Positions 30,056 to 41,748 of a stretch of 64,000 nt of DNA are shown here, piece by piece. The first letter of the stretch is position 1, and each line of letters starts with the position of its first letter. Below the pieces are notes generated by a model. The model did no database searches, had not been told where the DNA came from, and was given only the letters and a program-made list of their open reading frames with translations. The translations under genes and the position numbers were made by a program. The DNA is from Tetrapyrgos nigripes (Eukaryota > Basidiomycota > Agaricomycetes > Agaricales > Campanellaceae), in assembly GCA_013368315.1 (NCBI GenBank), contig JAACJM010000013.1:434001-498000 (forward strand), given 5' to 3'.

Positions 30056-30543
30056 TTAATCAAACTGTTTGTCGAGATACAATCTAATGGACTGTAGGAC
30101 TTCACGACGGATCTCTAGAGGTATTCCTTCTTCATTTGCACGTTAGATGCATTCGACTCAATATAAAGAGACAAAATGCTTACTGTGGACTTCACGAGAT
30201 AACGAACTGCGCAACTCTTCAAAACGCAGATTGTCCATGTTCTGAGCGACGTCTGTTACAAAGCAACCGTGAATATGGACCGCAAAGCCATCAAAAGCAG
30301 CACATAAAGCACATACTCTTCCCCTTTTGCATCATTTCATCCAACCACCCATTCTCAGCCATCTTGGTAAGAAAGCTAGACCTGAGTCTGTAGCAAAGAA
30401 CATAGAATCAGCGCACAACAAGATGATAACGCAGTCAAGGCGTAATGTACAGCAGTAACTGACCGTTCCCAATCTCCATTCTCTATAGCCCTGCGCTTGA
30501 TTTGCTTGTGAAATGACTCGACGTCTGCGGCGCCAACAGGCAT
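30056..30543 (-). CDS. SUS1: SUS1/ENY2, SAGA and TREX-2 subunit
   Basis: A 97-residue protein in four small exons. After ATG 30543 come SFHKQIKRRAIENGDWERLR and TKMAENGWLDEMMQKGK, then FEELRSSLSREV, and IPLEIRREVLQSIRLYLDKQ with TAA at 30058-30056. The alternating helices with the GDWER and GW motifs and the R-x-E-V-L-x-x-I-R-x-Y-L end match Sus1/ENY2. This protein wraps Sgf11 in the SAGA deubiquitinase module and Sac3 in TREX-2, coupling transcription to mRNA export. It is convergent with RSM10, with 75 bp between the stops. Each exon is too short to stand out as an ORF. Confidence 0.88.
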
Positions 30544-30689
30544 TATCCAATCCGGGTCCAAGTGTCCAAGTAAGAAAAGTTGGCCTAGTAGACTGACAAT
30601 CCGACTTTAGGGTATGTTCATGGGACAAGTCAAGCTCGTAGTTCACGTCATTGATTTGTCCGCGACTTGCTTTCGACTTTCATTATGTA

Positions 30690-31152
30690 ATTTCATTCCT
30701 CAATTCTCTACTTCCACCTCGCGAAAGACTTCTTATCTGAGCTTGACACCATGGCGAGGCCATCAGAAACAAGCAGACTGCGTATCTCAATACCTCTATC
30801 TCCATTCAGGAAGGCGAATATCTCTTCTATCCCAAGTTTCAGACAGCCTTTATCACCATCCGTGAATACCTCTTTTATCCCTTTCAGATAGCCCAGTGAT
30901 ATTGGTGCTCCGCACTGCATTTTCAACTCTTTGAGGCTCCCGCTGGATGTGCTGTGTCAGATCTTCCTGCTTCGCACTGGCACTACCGAAGAAGCGTTGG
31001 AAAGATTCAACCAAGCGATCTTCGACAACCCGTCGAACTTTGACGATGCGCCCAATGTATCCACTACCATCACGTCTAACCCTGTGGAATCTCTGAAGGA
31101 TATCTCTTGGAGTCTGTCCCATGTATGCAGCTTTGCAAGGACTGGGGGCTAA
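30690..31152 (+). pseudogene. F-box-like protein fragment
   Basis: A frame from about 30890 to 31152 reads RLPLDVLCQIFLLRTGTTEE and ends SLKDISWSLSHVCSFARTGG with a stop. L-P-x-x-V-L-x-x-I-F-L and W-x-L-S-H-V-C resemble the F-box and the segment after it in large basidiomycete F-box families. The domain then stops where the leucine-rich part should begin. No clear start codon context exists, so it is probably a truncated copy. Confidence 0.4.
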
Positions 31153-32013
31153 ACGGACCGAAGGCCTGGAGCGGTAAGGTCTAGGCAGGTAGCTAGTTGG
31201 AGCGGTGTATTAAACCAAACCAACCAACCAACCTCTATACTCTTAAGTTGGGAGGAAGGTTCGATGACGTCCGGGGGCATGTTACCGGGCCTGGGCCCTA
31301 TGCCACTACGTACCGCCCTTAGAGGGTGCTTGTTGCTATAGGATCCTGATTGTTGCAAGGATTTTTCGGAATTTTTTGGGATAGTTGTATGACCTACTCT
31401 ACAGATGCATGCATTATACATATATCCTGTAATAAAGGAGGCATTGGCAGTCACGGCGGCAACGAAGGTCCTTACCGACATCTCACATCTCCGAGTCCGA
31501 GTTCTTTACCCTATCTCCTGAGCATACGCAAGAGCTCGACAGGTAAGTGCTGGTTACCAGTGGTAATCATCGGACCCACTGACACCCTCGACAGTTCCAG
31601 TTTCATTTGCTACCACGTCTCCCGTCGAGCCCTGGTTCTACCATACGATTTTCATTCACTCTGATGTATTTTCTTCATTCCTGTTATAGGCGCTCAAGCA
31701 ACCTGAAAATCCGTGATGCAGGACAATGAGGAACACGACGCCCAGTGTCATTCCGCAGTTCAACTTCTGTCATGCTTGTAGATCATATTCCGCTACTTCG
31801 ACGACCCGGTTCAATCTCATTGAACCATAAAACCTCAATGGAGGCCGACTTACTTGCAATCCAACGCCTTTGCCGTGGATTTGACAGATGATTCGCGTCC
31901 AGGCGCTCTCATGGCTGTGCTCCTCTCCCCGTCTTGTTATTGGGCACTTCAGGTTGAGCGTCGTACTACTGCTTAAAAGGGAAGCTTGGAGGGGGCTCTC
32001 TAACACAAATTTC
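31153..32013. other. Upstream part of tandem duplication unit A
   Basis: There is no intact gene. From about 31470 the sequence is clearly related to 34620-35160 (shared CTTTACCCTATCTCCTGAGC, then TGAAAATCCGTGATGCAGGA), so it is the 5' part of a segmental duplication that carries the two aspartic proteases. A short peptide-like piece TLSPEHAQEL is visible in the second copy. Confidence 0.55.
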
Positions 32014-33794
32014 ATGAGATTCCTCGCTGGCTCGCTCCTTTCTTGTGCCCTCGTCTCCGCCGTCACGGCAGTGCAGCTGGATCTGATCGGCAGAAGAGTC
32101 GGGTACTCTAGCTTGTACAGGAGAGACGATGCTGGTCAATTTGGGAACGGGAGTCACGCATTGTCGAACAATGCTGATATTCTCTACTTTACCAACATAA
32201 CTGTTGGTGGTAGACAATTTACCGTCGTCATTGACACTGGAAGGTGAATCTTCTTCCTCAGGTTGCTTCCTCGAAAAAAACTTTCTCAACCTATTCTATA
32301 TCAAACGCAGCTCTGATCTCTGGGTTTCTGGTGACGTACCAGGAGCACTGAACTTGACCAATCCTGCAATTGTGACCCTGCCATTCGCCAAGGGACAAGT
32401 TAATGGTATGTACTGTGGTGATTTATTTCTCCAGGTGTGCTTTTACGACTAAAGACAATTCATGTAGGATTCATCAACACTGTGGAGGTCCAGTATGACG
32501 GTTTTACCATTCAAGATCAAGCTTTCAGTATGTCTACTCTACTTTTCCTACATCTTTTCTTGTCGACACTACTAACAATACCGCTTCGTTTTAAGTCAAT
32601 GCATTCGATGTTGAAGATATCGGCTTGCAGATAGATGGTATCATTGGTCTTGGTCCCAGTGCCAACTCCAACCTCAAGCGGAAAGTTGGAGGTGATCCTA
32701 GGGCTGATCCTCCTCTAGACCGGATTTTCCAGGAAAACCCGAACACGCCCAATTTTATGACTCTCCTACTTTCCCGAAACACCACTTTGGAAGGAACATC
32801 CGTCCATACTTGGCCTGCTCAACTCGCAATCGGTGCAGTGGCTCCTGGTTTGGAATCTATCCAGGGTATGCCCAAACTTCCTGCCCTTGTCGACCAGTTC
32901 GGCATACAACACTGGCAGACGCTGCTCGACGAAAACGGAATTGCCGTCAATGGTCAACGCATCAGCACGAAAACTTCCATACAAAACCCAACAGCTGGGA
33001 CTCCCAACCAGATACACGTTGCGCTCGACTCAGGATTTAGTATTGCCCAGGTTCCTAAATATGTCGCAGACGCGATGTATTCTGATGTCCCAGGGGCAAA
33101 ATTTATCCAGGATGGAGCGACAGAGCTCGGACAGGCGTTTGCGGGAATTGTGAACTTTTGGTGCTTGCCATGTGAGGCAGAAGTCAACGTGTCTTTCTTT
33201 TTCGGTGGGAACGAGTATCCCGTCTCACCACTGGACCTCAATGTCCCCGTTGGCAAGGATCCTAATGGACAGGAAGTGTGCATAGCATACGTCAGTACAG
33301 TTCTTTTTAACTGCTCTGCGTGACAATCTGACCGGTAAAATTTTTGAACAGTACCAGCAAATCTCAGACAGCCTCCTGCAAAACCAAGCAGACTTTGGAG
33401 CTTTTGATATGATACTTGGGCCGGCTTTCTGTGAGACAGCCTTTCATTGATATCTCCTTCGAAGGCGTTTTGACTTGTTCTTTTGCATATAGTGCGCAAC
33501 GTGTATACCCTGATCAACTTTGGCAACTTCGTCGGTGGGTCCACTTCCAACGTCGCCCCTCCGTTCATCCAATTGTTGTCTATCGCGGACAAGAATCAGA
33601 TGCACCAAGATTTCGTCAGTGCGAGACTAAATGGTGGTCAGAATGGTGGTCAGAGCCCAACAGACAACGCGAGCCCGGCAGATCCTGGCAGTGGTTCTAG
33701 TAGTCACGATGACAATGGTTCACCTTCACATCTACCAGGGATTCTTGGTTTATCTCTGGGTTTGTCTGTCTTGGTATACATGCTTGGCTTTTGA
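32014..33794 (+). CDS. Aspartic protease-like protein A, signal peptide and GPI-type C-terminus
   Basis: A pepsin-fold (A1-like) secreted protein. The N-terminus RFLAGSLLSCALVSAVTAV is a signal peptide. The first active site reads IDTGSSDLWV across an intron. The second is ALDSGFSIAQVP, Asp-Ser-Gly in place of Asp-Thr-Gly. GIIGLGPSAN and the flap-side segments are in place. The C-terminus is Ser/Gly-rich (SPADPGSGSSSHDD) and ends in a hydrophobic tail LGLSLGLSVLVYMLGF, as expected for GPI attachment. Five or six short introns. Three related loci occur in the window. Substrate unknown. Confidence 0.85.
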
Positions 33795-34184
33795 GTTGGG
33801 TCTTTAGCTGGCGTTGTGGGCTCTCGCCGATAATCAACTCGATCTGTATTTGATAGCAATGGTACTGTACTATTTATCTATTTTTGTTTGCGCTATTTCC
33901 AGTCATCTTCGGCCAATTCTCGCGAAACTTCCTTCCCTTCCTGCATTCCTGCAGCCGCCGTCTGATTATGGTCTCCATTCTCGAACGGTCAACCTTAGGT
34001 GTGCAGATATCTTTCACTTCAAGAACTGCTAACTGCTAACTTCAGTGAGTCCTTCATCTGTTTGTTCCGTTTCTGAAAACTGACCAATTGGAAATAGCCA
34101 TCGTTAGCAGATGCATCAAGTGGCTCATAAATGAGGAAGCTCGGCCTTACCACGTACCCATCGGAATGGCCGTGAAGAAGTGCT
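33795..34184. other. Spacer between protease A and the kinase fragment
   Basis: No gene is seen. The first 100 bp resemble the sequence after protease B (about 36712-36850), extending the duplication beyond the stop codon. Confidence 0.4.
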
Positions 34185-34600
34185 GATCGTGCTAGTTATA
34201 GACCACCTTGGGCCAACACTGGATGATTTGCGACGCGCCTGCCGCGGAACACTCAGCTTGAAGTCGGTGTCGATGGTTGGTATCCAGCTGGTAAGGCTCC
34301 TCGAGTGTCATCATTTTCTGCTAGCTCATATATTGCCTCCAATCTGGATAGATTTCATCGAGTTTGCTCATTCCCGGAGAATTATTTTGCGGGATAGGAA
34401 GCCCCACAACTTCTTTGCAGTGGGTCGCGAGCCGTCTGAGGCCTTGAAAATCTACGCATTTGATTTTGGGCTGGCCAAGTCATATATCGACCCGGGCACT
34501 GGAAACCATGAGTCTTCGTACCGACAGGTATCTGCTTGGGACTTTACGAAGCTGGGACTTTACGCTTCGTCAGTCATTGTGTACACTATCCGTCATTGAA
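34185..34600 (+). pseudogene. Casein-kinase-1-like fragment
   Basis: A single frame with VIDHLGPTLDDLRRACRGTL, VSMVGIQLVRLLE, then FIEFAHSRRIILRDRKPHNF and IYAFDFGLAKSYIDP. These are subdomains V to VII of CK1 family kinases, including the catalytic Asp and DFG. The N-terminal lobe with the Gly loop and Lys is missing and the frame ends before the substrate lobe. An insertion (CHHFLLAHILPPI) interrupts the helix before the catalytic loop. It is a fragment, lying at the junction between duplication units. Confidence 0.6.
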
Positions 34601-35198
34601 TTGTCCGTGACTCCGCGACTTTCCTCAACGAAGGTCCATGCCGACATCCCTCCATGCCGACATCCCACATCTCCAAGTTCTTTACCCTATCTCCTGAGCA
34701 TGCGCAAGAGCTTGACAGGTAAGTACCGGGTGCCAGTGGTAATCATCGGACCCACTGACATCCTCGACAGTTCCGGTTTCATTTGCTAGCACGTCTACAG
34801 TGGAGCCCTGCCAGTGGTTCTACCATACGATTTTCATCCACTCTGAGCCATTTTCGTCATTTCTGTTATAGACGTTCAAAGAACCTGAAAATCCGTGATG
34901 CAGGACTGAGGAAAACAACGTTCAGTGTCATTGCGCAATTCGACTTTTGCTCTTGTAAATTATATTCCGCTACTTCAACGACCCGGTTCTTGCATCTTGT
35001 CGAACCATATCACCTCAACGGAGGACGACCTACTTTCAATCCAACACCTTTCCCGTGGATTTGACAGATGGTTCGCGCTACGGCGCTCTCATACGTGTGC
35101 TCCTCTTCCCGTCTTCAAGTTATTGGACGCTTCAGGTTGAGCGTCATACTGCTGCTTAAAAGGGCAGCTTAAAGATGGAGCTTTCCATCACAAACTTC

Positions 35199-36711
35199 AT
35201 GAGATTCCTCGCTGGTTCGCTCCTCTCTTGTGCCCTTCTCACCGCCGTCACAGCAGTGCAGCTGGATCTGATCGGCAGAAGAGTCGGGTACTCTAGTACT
35301 CTAGTTTGTACAGGAGAGACGATGTTGGTCAATTTGGGAACGGAAGTCATGCCTTGTCGAACGTGCACGATTTTGTGTACCCTACCGATATCACTGTTGG
35401 GGGTAGAGTATTTAACGTCGAAGTTGACACTGGAAGGTAGACTTATATCGCTTTCTCCACCAAAAGTCCTCATTATAATTTTCTCGCAGCACTGATCTCT
35501 GGATTGTTGGTGATGTGCCAGGAGCGCTGAACGTAAGCAATCCTGCACCTGTGAGCATTCAATATGGCGCGGGACAAGTCTCTGGTATGTACTATGGTGA
35601 TTTCTCCAGGCGTGCTTTGTGACTAAAGACAATTTATGTAGGATTCATCAACACCGTGGAGGTCCAGTTCGATGGTTTCACAATCCAAGATCAAGCTTTC
35701 CGTATGTCTACTTTCCTCCGTCTCGTTCTCGATGTCTGATACCGCTTCCTAGTCAATACATTTGATGTTCAAGATCCCGGCCTCGAGATGGATGGTATCC
35801 TTGGTCTTGGTCCCAGTGCCTTCTCCGAAATGAAGGCGGCAGTTCAGGGTGATTCGAGGGCTGATCCTGTTATTGATGGGATTTTCCAAGAAAATCCGAA
35901 CACGCCCAATTTTGTGACTTTTCTAATGTCACGAAATAAAACCCAACAGATGGAACTCCTAGTAATCAATTACATGTTGTGGTTGACACAGGATCTAGTG
36001 TTGCCCAAGTGACTTGAGATATCGCAGACGCGATTTATTCTGGTGTCCCTGGGGCACAATTTATCGAGGATGGAGGGAGAGAGCTTGGACCAAACTTTGC
36101 GGGAATAGGGAACTCTTGGCGTCAATGTGTCTTTCTTCTTCGGTGGCAATAAGTATCCCGTGTCGCCGCTCGGCGACCTCATTGTCGACTTGAAAGACAA
36201 AGATGTCAATGACCAGGACGTGTGCATAGCATGGATTAGTCCAACTTTCCTTTCGCTCATCGCGACTTAAACAACTCTTGCACAGTACAAGCAAACAGTG
36301 GACAAAATTGCGCAAAATCAAGATTCCTTTGGCGCTGCTGATATGATACTTGGGCCAAGTTTCTGTGAGACAAACTTTCCTCTAGATGTTCCTCGAAAGA
36401 CTTTCTGACCTGTTCTTCCGCATACAGTGCGCAATGTGTACATGCCGCTGAATTATGGCAACTTCATCGACGGGTCTACATCCAACGTCGCTCCTCCGTT
36501 CATCAAGTTGTTGTCCGTCATGGACAAGAATCAGATGCACCAAGATTTCGTCAATGCGAGACTAAATGGTGGTCAGAGCTCAACAGGCAACGCTCGTCCG
36601 GCAGATCCTGGCACTAGTGGTCACGATGACAAAGGTTCACCTTCACATTTACCGGGGATTCTTGGTTTATCTCTGGGTTTGTCTGTCTTGGTATACATGC
36701 TTGGCTTTTGA
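35199..36711 (+). pseudogene. Aspartic protease-like protein B, broken tandem copy of A
   Basis: Clearly related to protease A along its length. An 8-bp duplication (TACTCTAG twice near 35290) shifts the frame after the signal peptide. About 205 bp are missing between the segments for LMSRNKT and the second active site, with the junction in an AAAACCC shared by both ends. Another ~20 bp are missing near 36115. A stop follows VDTGSSVAQV-like sequence. The GPI-type tail at 36427-36711 is still open. The copy cannot make the full protein. Confidence 0.8.
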
Positions 36712-37006
36712 GTTGGGTTGTAACGATCGCCCTACAATCCGTAGTATAGGCTTACATCCGCATTCCTTACATAGCATTCCATAGCGCTGTTGTGGGCTCT
36801 GCGCCGATAGTTAACTCGATATGTATTTGATAGCAATGGTACTGTGCTGGAATCCAATGGTACTTATCTATTTTCGTTTGTGTTACTTCGGACAGCGGGC
36901 AAGGGAGGAACCTTGCGCTGCGAAGAGAACCAGTTGGATAATTACGTCATCCGGAATTGACCATGTCAACAGTCAATCCCCTAACCAGACTCTAGCTCGT
37001 ACCACC

Positions 37007-38335
37007 ATGTCGGTCCTCCTCGAAACATCGCTGGGCGACATCGTCATCGACCTAGAAGTCGAGTCCTGCCCAAAAACCTGCGAAAACTTTCTCAAATTAT
37101 GCAAAGTCTACTATTACAATCTCAACGCGTTTTTCAACGTGTCAAAGGACTTTCTCGCCCAAACGGGTGATCCAACAGCAACAGGAACCGGAGGCGAATC
37201 CATCTGGTCCTGGATCAATTCACAAACCGGTAAAAAGAACTTGACGCCGCGGTATTTCACCCCAGAAATCCTTCCAAAACTCAAACACACGTCGAAAGGA
37301 ACGGTGTCTATGGCTGTTGCTCCTACTGCTTCTGTAGATGGCGTGACGACCGCCGGAGGCACCGGCTCTCAATTCTTCATCACTCTCGCCGATAACATCG
37401 AGTATCTCGACGGGAAACACGCCGTGTTTGGTCACGTAGTGGAGGGTTTGGATACACTAGACAAGCTCAACGACGCATTCGTAGACGACAGCGGTCGTCC
37501 TCTCAAAGACGTCCGAATACGACATGTCGTTATTCTCGAGGACCCATTCCCAGATCCACCGGGTCTACTACCCTCACTCATTCCTCCTTCCTCCCCAACT
37601 CGCCCTCCTGACAACTCGACTCGTATAGCAGAAGACGAGGACCTCTCCTTTTCCCTACCGGAAGATGAAGAAGAAGCCATTCGCCGCGAAAAAGCCGCAA
37701 AGGCATCCGCTCTTACCCTCGAAATGGTCGGCGATCTTCCTTTCGCCAATGTCCGTCCCCCCGAAAACGTCTTATTCGTCTGTAAACTCAATCCAGTCAC
37801 ACGAGACGAAGATCTCGAACTCATATTTTCTCGTTTCGGCGAAGTCATGAGTTGTCAAGTCATCAGAGACAAAAACACAGGGGACTCGTTACAATATGCG
37901 TTTGTGGAGTTTGATAAACGAGAAGATGCGGAGCAGGCTTATTTCAAGATGCAGAATGTGTTAGTGGATGATAGGAGGATTTGGGTGGACTTTTCGCAGT
38001 CAGTGGCAAAGAGTAATAATGTGTGGTCAAATAACCCGATGAGGTCGGAGAGGTATAAGAGGAGTGGTGGTGGATATGCGGGTAGAGATGATATGGTCAA
38101 GACTAGAAAATATCGGGACGATGAGGAGTCGCGCGAGAGGGGTGGATATGGATGGTCTTTGATGTTCCTAGTGGAAGGGAGAGAGAAAAGTACAGGGATC
38201 GAGACAGGGACGGGAGAGACCGAAGGCGCCGGTCAAGAAGTAGAAGTAGGAGTCGGAGTCCTAGAGGTGGAGGAAGGGATCGGAGGCGGTATTGAGCATT
38301 TCCTTTTACTTTCTCTATCCTATTATTGTCGTTGA
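37007..38335 (+). CDS. CYP6: Cyclophilin-RRM protein, PPIL4/CYP6 type
   Basis: A nuclear peptidyl-prolyl isomerase-like protein linked to splicing. ATG 37007 opens the cyclophilin domain: [70 protein letters not shown] and [17 protein letters not shown]. From about residue 245 an RRM follows: [40 protein letters not shown] and [16 protein letters not shown]. After about 38150 the frame reads a non-family tail to 38335. A one-base shift at GGATATGGATGGTC (about 38145) would instead give an Arg/Ser-rich tail ([20 protein letters not shown]) ending at 38295. That tail is what the family has. No introns are seen. Confidence 0.9.
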   Translation: MSVLLETSLGDIVIDLEVESCPKTCENFLKLCKVYYYNLNAFFNVSKDFLAQTGDPTATGTGGESIWSWINSQTGKKNLTPRYFTPEILPKLKHTSKGTVSMAVAPTASVDGVTTAGGTGSQFFITLADNIEYLDGKHAVFGHVVEGLDTLDKLNDAFVDDSGRPLKDVRIRHVVILEDPFPDPPGLLPSLIPPSSPTRPPDNSTRIAEDEDLSFSLPEDEEEAIRREKAAKASALTLEMVGDLPFANVRPPENVLFVCKLNPVTRDEDLELIFSRFGEVMSCQVIRDKNTGDSLQYAFVEFDKREDAEQAYFKMQNVLVDDRRIWVDFSQSVAKSNNVWSNNPMRSERYKRSGGGYAGRDDMVKTRKYRDDEESRERGGYGWSLMFLVEGREKSTGIETGTGETEGAGQEVEVGVGVLEVEEGIGGGIEHFLLLSLSYYCR

Positions 38336-38502
38336 AGTGCCAGTGCCAGTTACTGGTCAAGTTCTGCGTGGACGTCTGACGAATATACATATACACTCAA
38401 CAACTTCCATCGAGACGAGTAGGTTCGTTCCAAGCCTCTGATTGGTCAGTTGTATTTGGGACGCTTTATACGTCGCTTTAACTCTTCTTGGCGAAGCCGG
38501 AA

Positions 38503-39072
38503 CTTCACGGTAGTGTTGCCGGAAGCCAAGGTAGCTCGCACCTTGAGGTGCCTTAAGGTCCCGGTTTGGATGCCGACGATTGGCACTGCCCAAGGCCTTG
38601 AAGGGACTGATTCCCATTCCAGACAGACTGACAATCACTCTCCCCAGCTCCGAATTACTAGATGTATGCTTCAACATGTTCTCTCTCTCCTGGCCGGAGT
38701 GGCACAGTTTGAGTCAGTTTCCGTCTCCGAGTCAGACTCTGGACGTCAATCAGTGAGGACGACGTCTTTGTGTTGGAATCGATAGGAGTGGTCTTTGCCG
38801 GTCAGGACTGGAGCCGGTCTCAGTCACAGAGTCATCTGAGTTTACGGGTTGGGCCATGGAGGATTTGGGGTTACAAAGAAGTCTGCTTTTACTGAGCTAT
38901 GTACATACTACAGTCTACCGCTTCACCTAATAGTGTGACAGAGCCTCTTTCTTTTTCCGGTTGTCATCCTTGAGGAGCCTTAAGCAAAAGCCGCCTTGAG
39001 GCAACTCAAGGCCGATCCGTTCGGGAACTTCAGGTCGCCTTGACCTTGGCTTCCGGCAACACTACTTCGCGG
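38503..39072. mobile_element. hAT-type MITE, 554 bp
   Basis: The element lies at 38511-39064. Its terminal inverted repeats are identical over 22 nt and start TAGTGTTGCCGGAAGCC. The subterminal parts also share CCTTGAGG-type units in inverse order. The flanks are CTTCACGG (38503-38510) and CTTCGCGG (39065-39072), an 8-bp target duplication with one difference. There is no coding capacity. It sits between the PPIL4/CYP6 gene and the P450. Confidence 0.8.
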
Positions 39073-39483
39073 GGCTTGTTCCGACGAGCCTGGCCCTGAC
39101 GAGCGCCACATTTTTTTTTGCATATGAACTCTCGGAGGGCCTAGAACAGTCGGCTGACAGACAACTGACAGAGCCTTACAGAGCCTTACAAACCACTCAT
39201 TCAATCTAGCCAATCAAATTGCAACAATTACATCAAGACGTTGCCTCTTTCACCCGAATTCCATAAACTCCCATAAAACTGCTACTAGCAGTCGGATCAA
39301 TGTTCGGATAATATTATCTTGGGTAGCAATATTGCAACTGCGTATATATATGCAATGCGTTACAGACTGTTGGAAGACATCTACTTACTGGTTCAAACCA
39401 GTCTTTCACCAGTGAACTAGTCATCGTTCTCCTTCCCTTTTCCCTGTCTCGTGATCATCCTCTTGGTCAAGCACTCTCCATCC
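39073..39483. promoter_or_regulatory. Upstream region of the P450
   Basis: Non-coding. A small perfect hairpin ACTGGTTCAAACCAGT lies at about 39389-39404 and GTATATATATGC near 39342 may serve as TATA element. Confidence 0.35.
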
Positions 39484-41748
39484 ATGGCTACGCGTATCAC
39501 TGAGACGTTGGAAAAGTTGGATGTCACTCCAAGTACTGCTGCTGCGGCTGCTGCCGTTGCACTCGCGATACCTCTGGTCTACCTCACCAGATCTCAATGT
39601 CGTCAGTCGCTTCCTCCAGGTCCCAAAGGATTACCACTCTTAGGGAATTACCTTGATTTTCCTAGTCCCCAAGATAATCCTTGGGTGACTTTCGACAAAT
39701 GGAGTCGGCAGTACGGTATGTAGTACCTTCAGTCTCTAATCATGAATACGTTAATTCTTGATGTCATTACTTACTCTAGATTCCGACGTCATCCACCTAA
39801 ACATCTTTGGAACGAATGTCATTGTGGTCAATTCGCACAAGGCAGCTACTGCTTTGCTTGAACGAAAATCTGCGCTTTATTCTGAAAGGTACGCGTTACC
39901 CACCTATCTATTTTGGTCATCAGGTACTGGGGTTAACATGACGTTGGACAGACCCCGAATGACGATGATCAATGAGCTGTAAGTCTACTTGGTCTTCATA
40001 TCCAGACGGCCGCTGAACTCATTCAATCTTACCATTGGCAGAATTAACCTGAATTGGCACTTTGGTTTCATGCCTCACAATGACACTTGGCGAATTCATC
40101 GTAAGATATTCGCTCAGCACTTCAATCCATCCGTAGTCTCTGGTTCCAAAAATCATGAAACGTCGATTAAGTGGAACAATGTTTACCTCAACAATCTCTT
40201 GGAGTCTCCGGAAGAGCTTTTTACCCATGTTCAACAGTACGTCTTCTCTTTCCTTGTGTCTATCTTTCAACTCTTCTTCGTTCTTCTTTGGTTAAGGTTC
40301 TGGAACATCGATTCTCTAATCTGATATTGTCTATGCAGTATGGTCGCCGGATACGCTCTCGAAACCACTTTCGGGCTTCAAGTCCAGCCTTCTGGGAAAC
40401 CTGATCCATTCATTGGTGCAGCAAAACAAGCAGTAGAAGCATTATGTTCTGCAGCACTCTATGGAAGCTATCTCGTCGATTATCTTCCGTCTCGTAAGTG
40501 AATTGTCCAAGTTTTTTCCGTTTGTATTTGACTGACTTGACGCACCGTCGTCCGGCAGTCAAAAATCTTCCATTCACTCAAGCTCGAAAAGACGCAGCAA
40601 AATGGAAAGTATCTACGGATATTGCTGTGACGGTGCCCTTTGATCTAGCTAATGCTTTGGTGAGTGTTTTTTCTAGCGCAAAATCGAAGTGATCTTTCTT
40701 ACATCGTATCGCAGTCCAAAGGCAATGATGTGGACAACTCTTCAATGGTGGCTCAACTTTTGGAAAGCGGAACCTTTTCAGAGGACGACATTCGAAAAGT
40801 CACGACAGCTGCTTTTGCTAATGGGTCTGCAGCGGTACGCGCCCGTCTACGTCTTTAGTCTTCCAGTGAAATAACTGTTTCTATCTTCACACAGACCGTG
40901 TCAGCCCTTCTGACGTTCTTCCTAGCAATGATACTCTACCCAGACGTACAAAAACAAGCCCAAGCAGAATTGGATAAAGTGGTTCAAGGACGTCTTCCAG
41001 AGTTTTCGGATGAACGTTCTTTGCCGTACATTTCAGCATTAGTGAAGGAGGTATTGAGATGGAACCCGGCTGTTCCTCTGGGTGAGTTGTTTCATGTTTG
41101 CCCTCGTCATACTATTTACCTTCTCTATCTACGTCTAGCGTTCCCGCACCAGTTGACTCAAGACGATGTATACGAATCATATCAGTTACCATCTGGCGCA
41201 GTAGTTATCCCTAATGCTTGGTATGCGATTTCTCTTACCTACACAAAAGTCCAGCGATTAACTATCTACGCTCACCATCAAGGGCAATTCTCCAAGACTC
41301 TAATCTCTATGGACCCAACACCAGTGCCTTCGACCCATCAAGGTTCTTGAAATCCGACGGAACACTCGATAAGTCAGTCAAGGACCCAGACGCCGCATGG
41401 GGCTTTGGAAGGTGTGTTTGGAGTTCTAATGCTGCAGATTTGTACTCAACTTATGAAAACAGGAGAGTTTGCCCTGGAAAACATTTCGCCGAGTCCACGC
41501 TGTTCCTTGCCATCGCTAGAACGCTCTATACTTTTCAAATCAACGTTTTTAAGGATGCCCAGGGAAGGGAGATTAAGCCTACAGGCGAATACACGTCTGG
41601 GTTGATTCGGTGAGTTACTCAGAGCTGTAAATCTGAGGATTGAATGAGACACTGATACGTATACAGATATCCTAAACCTTTCAAGTGCTCTATCAAGCCG
41701 AGGTCAAAGGAACATCGCGAAATGATAGTCTCATTGGTTGAATCATAA
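39484..41748 (+). CDS. Cytochrome P450, membrane-anchored, with altered I-helix motif
   Basis: A basidiomycete-type P450 in more than ten exons. The N-terminal anchor (AAAAAAVALAIPLVYL) is followed by the hinge LPPGPKGLPLLGNYL. The C-helix W-x-x-x-R appears as NDTWRIHRK, the ExxR of the K-helix as VKEVLRW and the heme loop as WGFGRRVCPGKHFAE, where the usual first Phe is Trp. The I-helix reads AFANGSAATVSALLTF, where relatives have AGADTT. The acid and the first Thr of the oxygen-activation pair are both Ala. The Cys ligand and splicing are intact. The enzyme may be atypical (peroxygenase-like or isomerase) or inactive. Stop TAA at 41746-41748. Confidence 0.88.

Noticed and set aside
37432..37848. 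138-codon Ser-rich frame on the minus strand
   Set aside because: Antisense shadow of the PPIL4/CYP6 gene.
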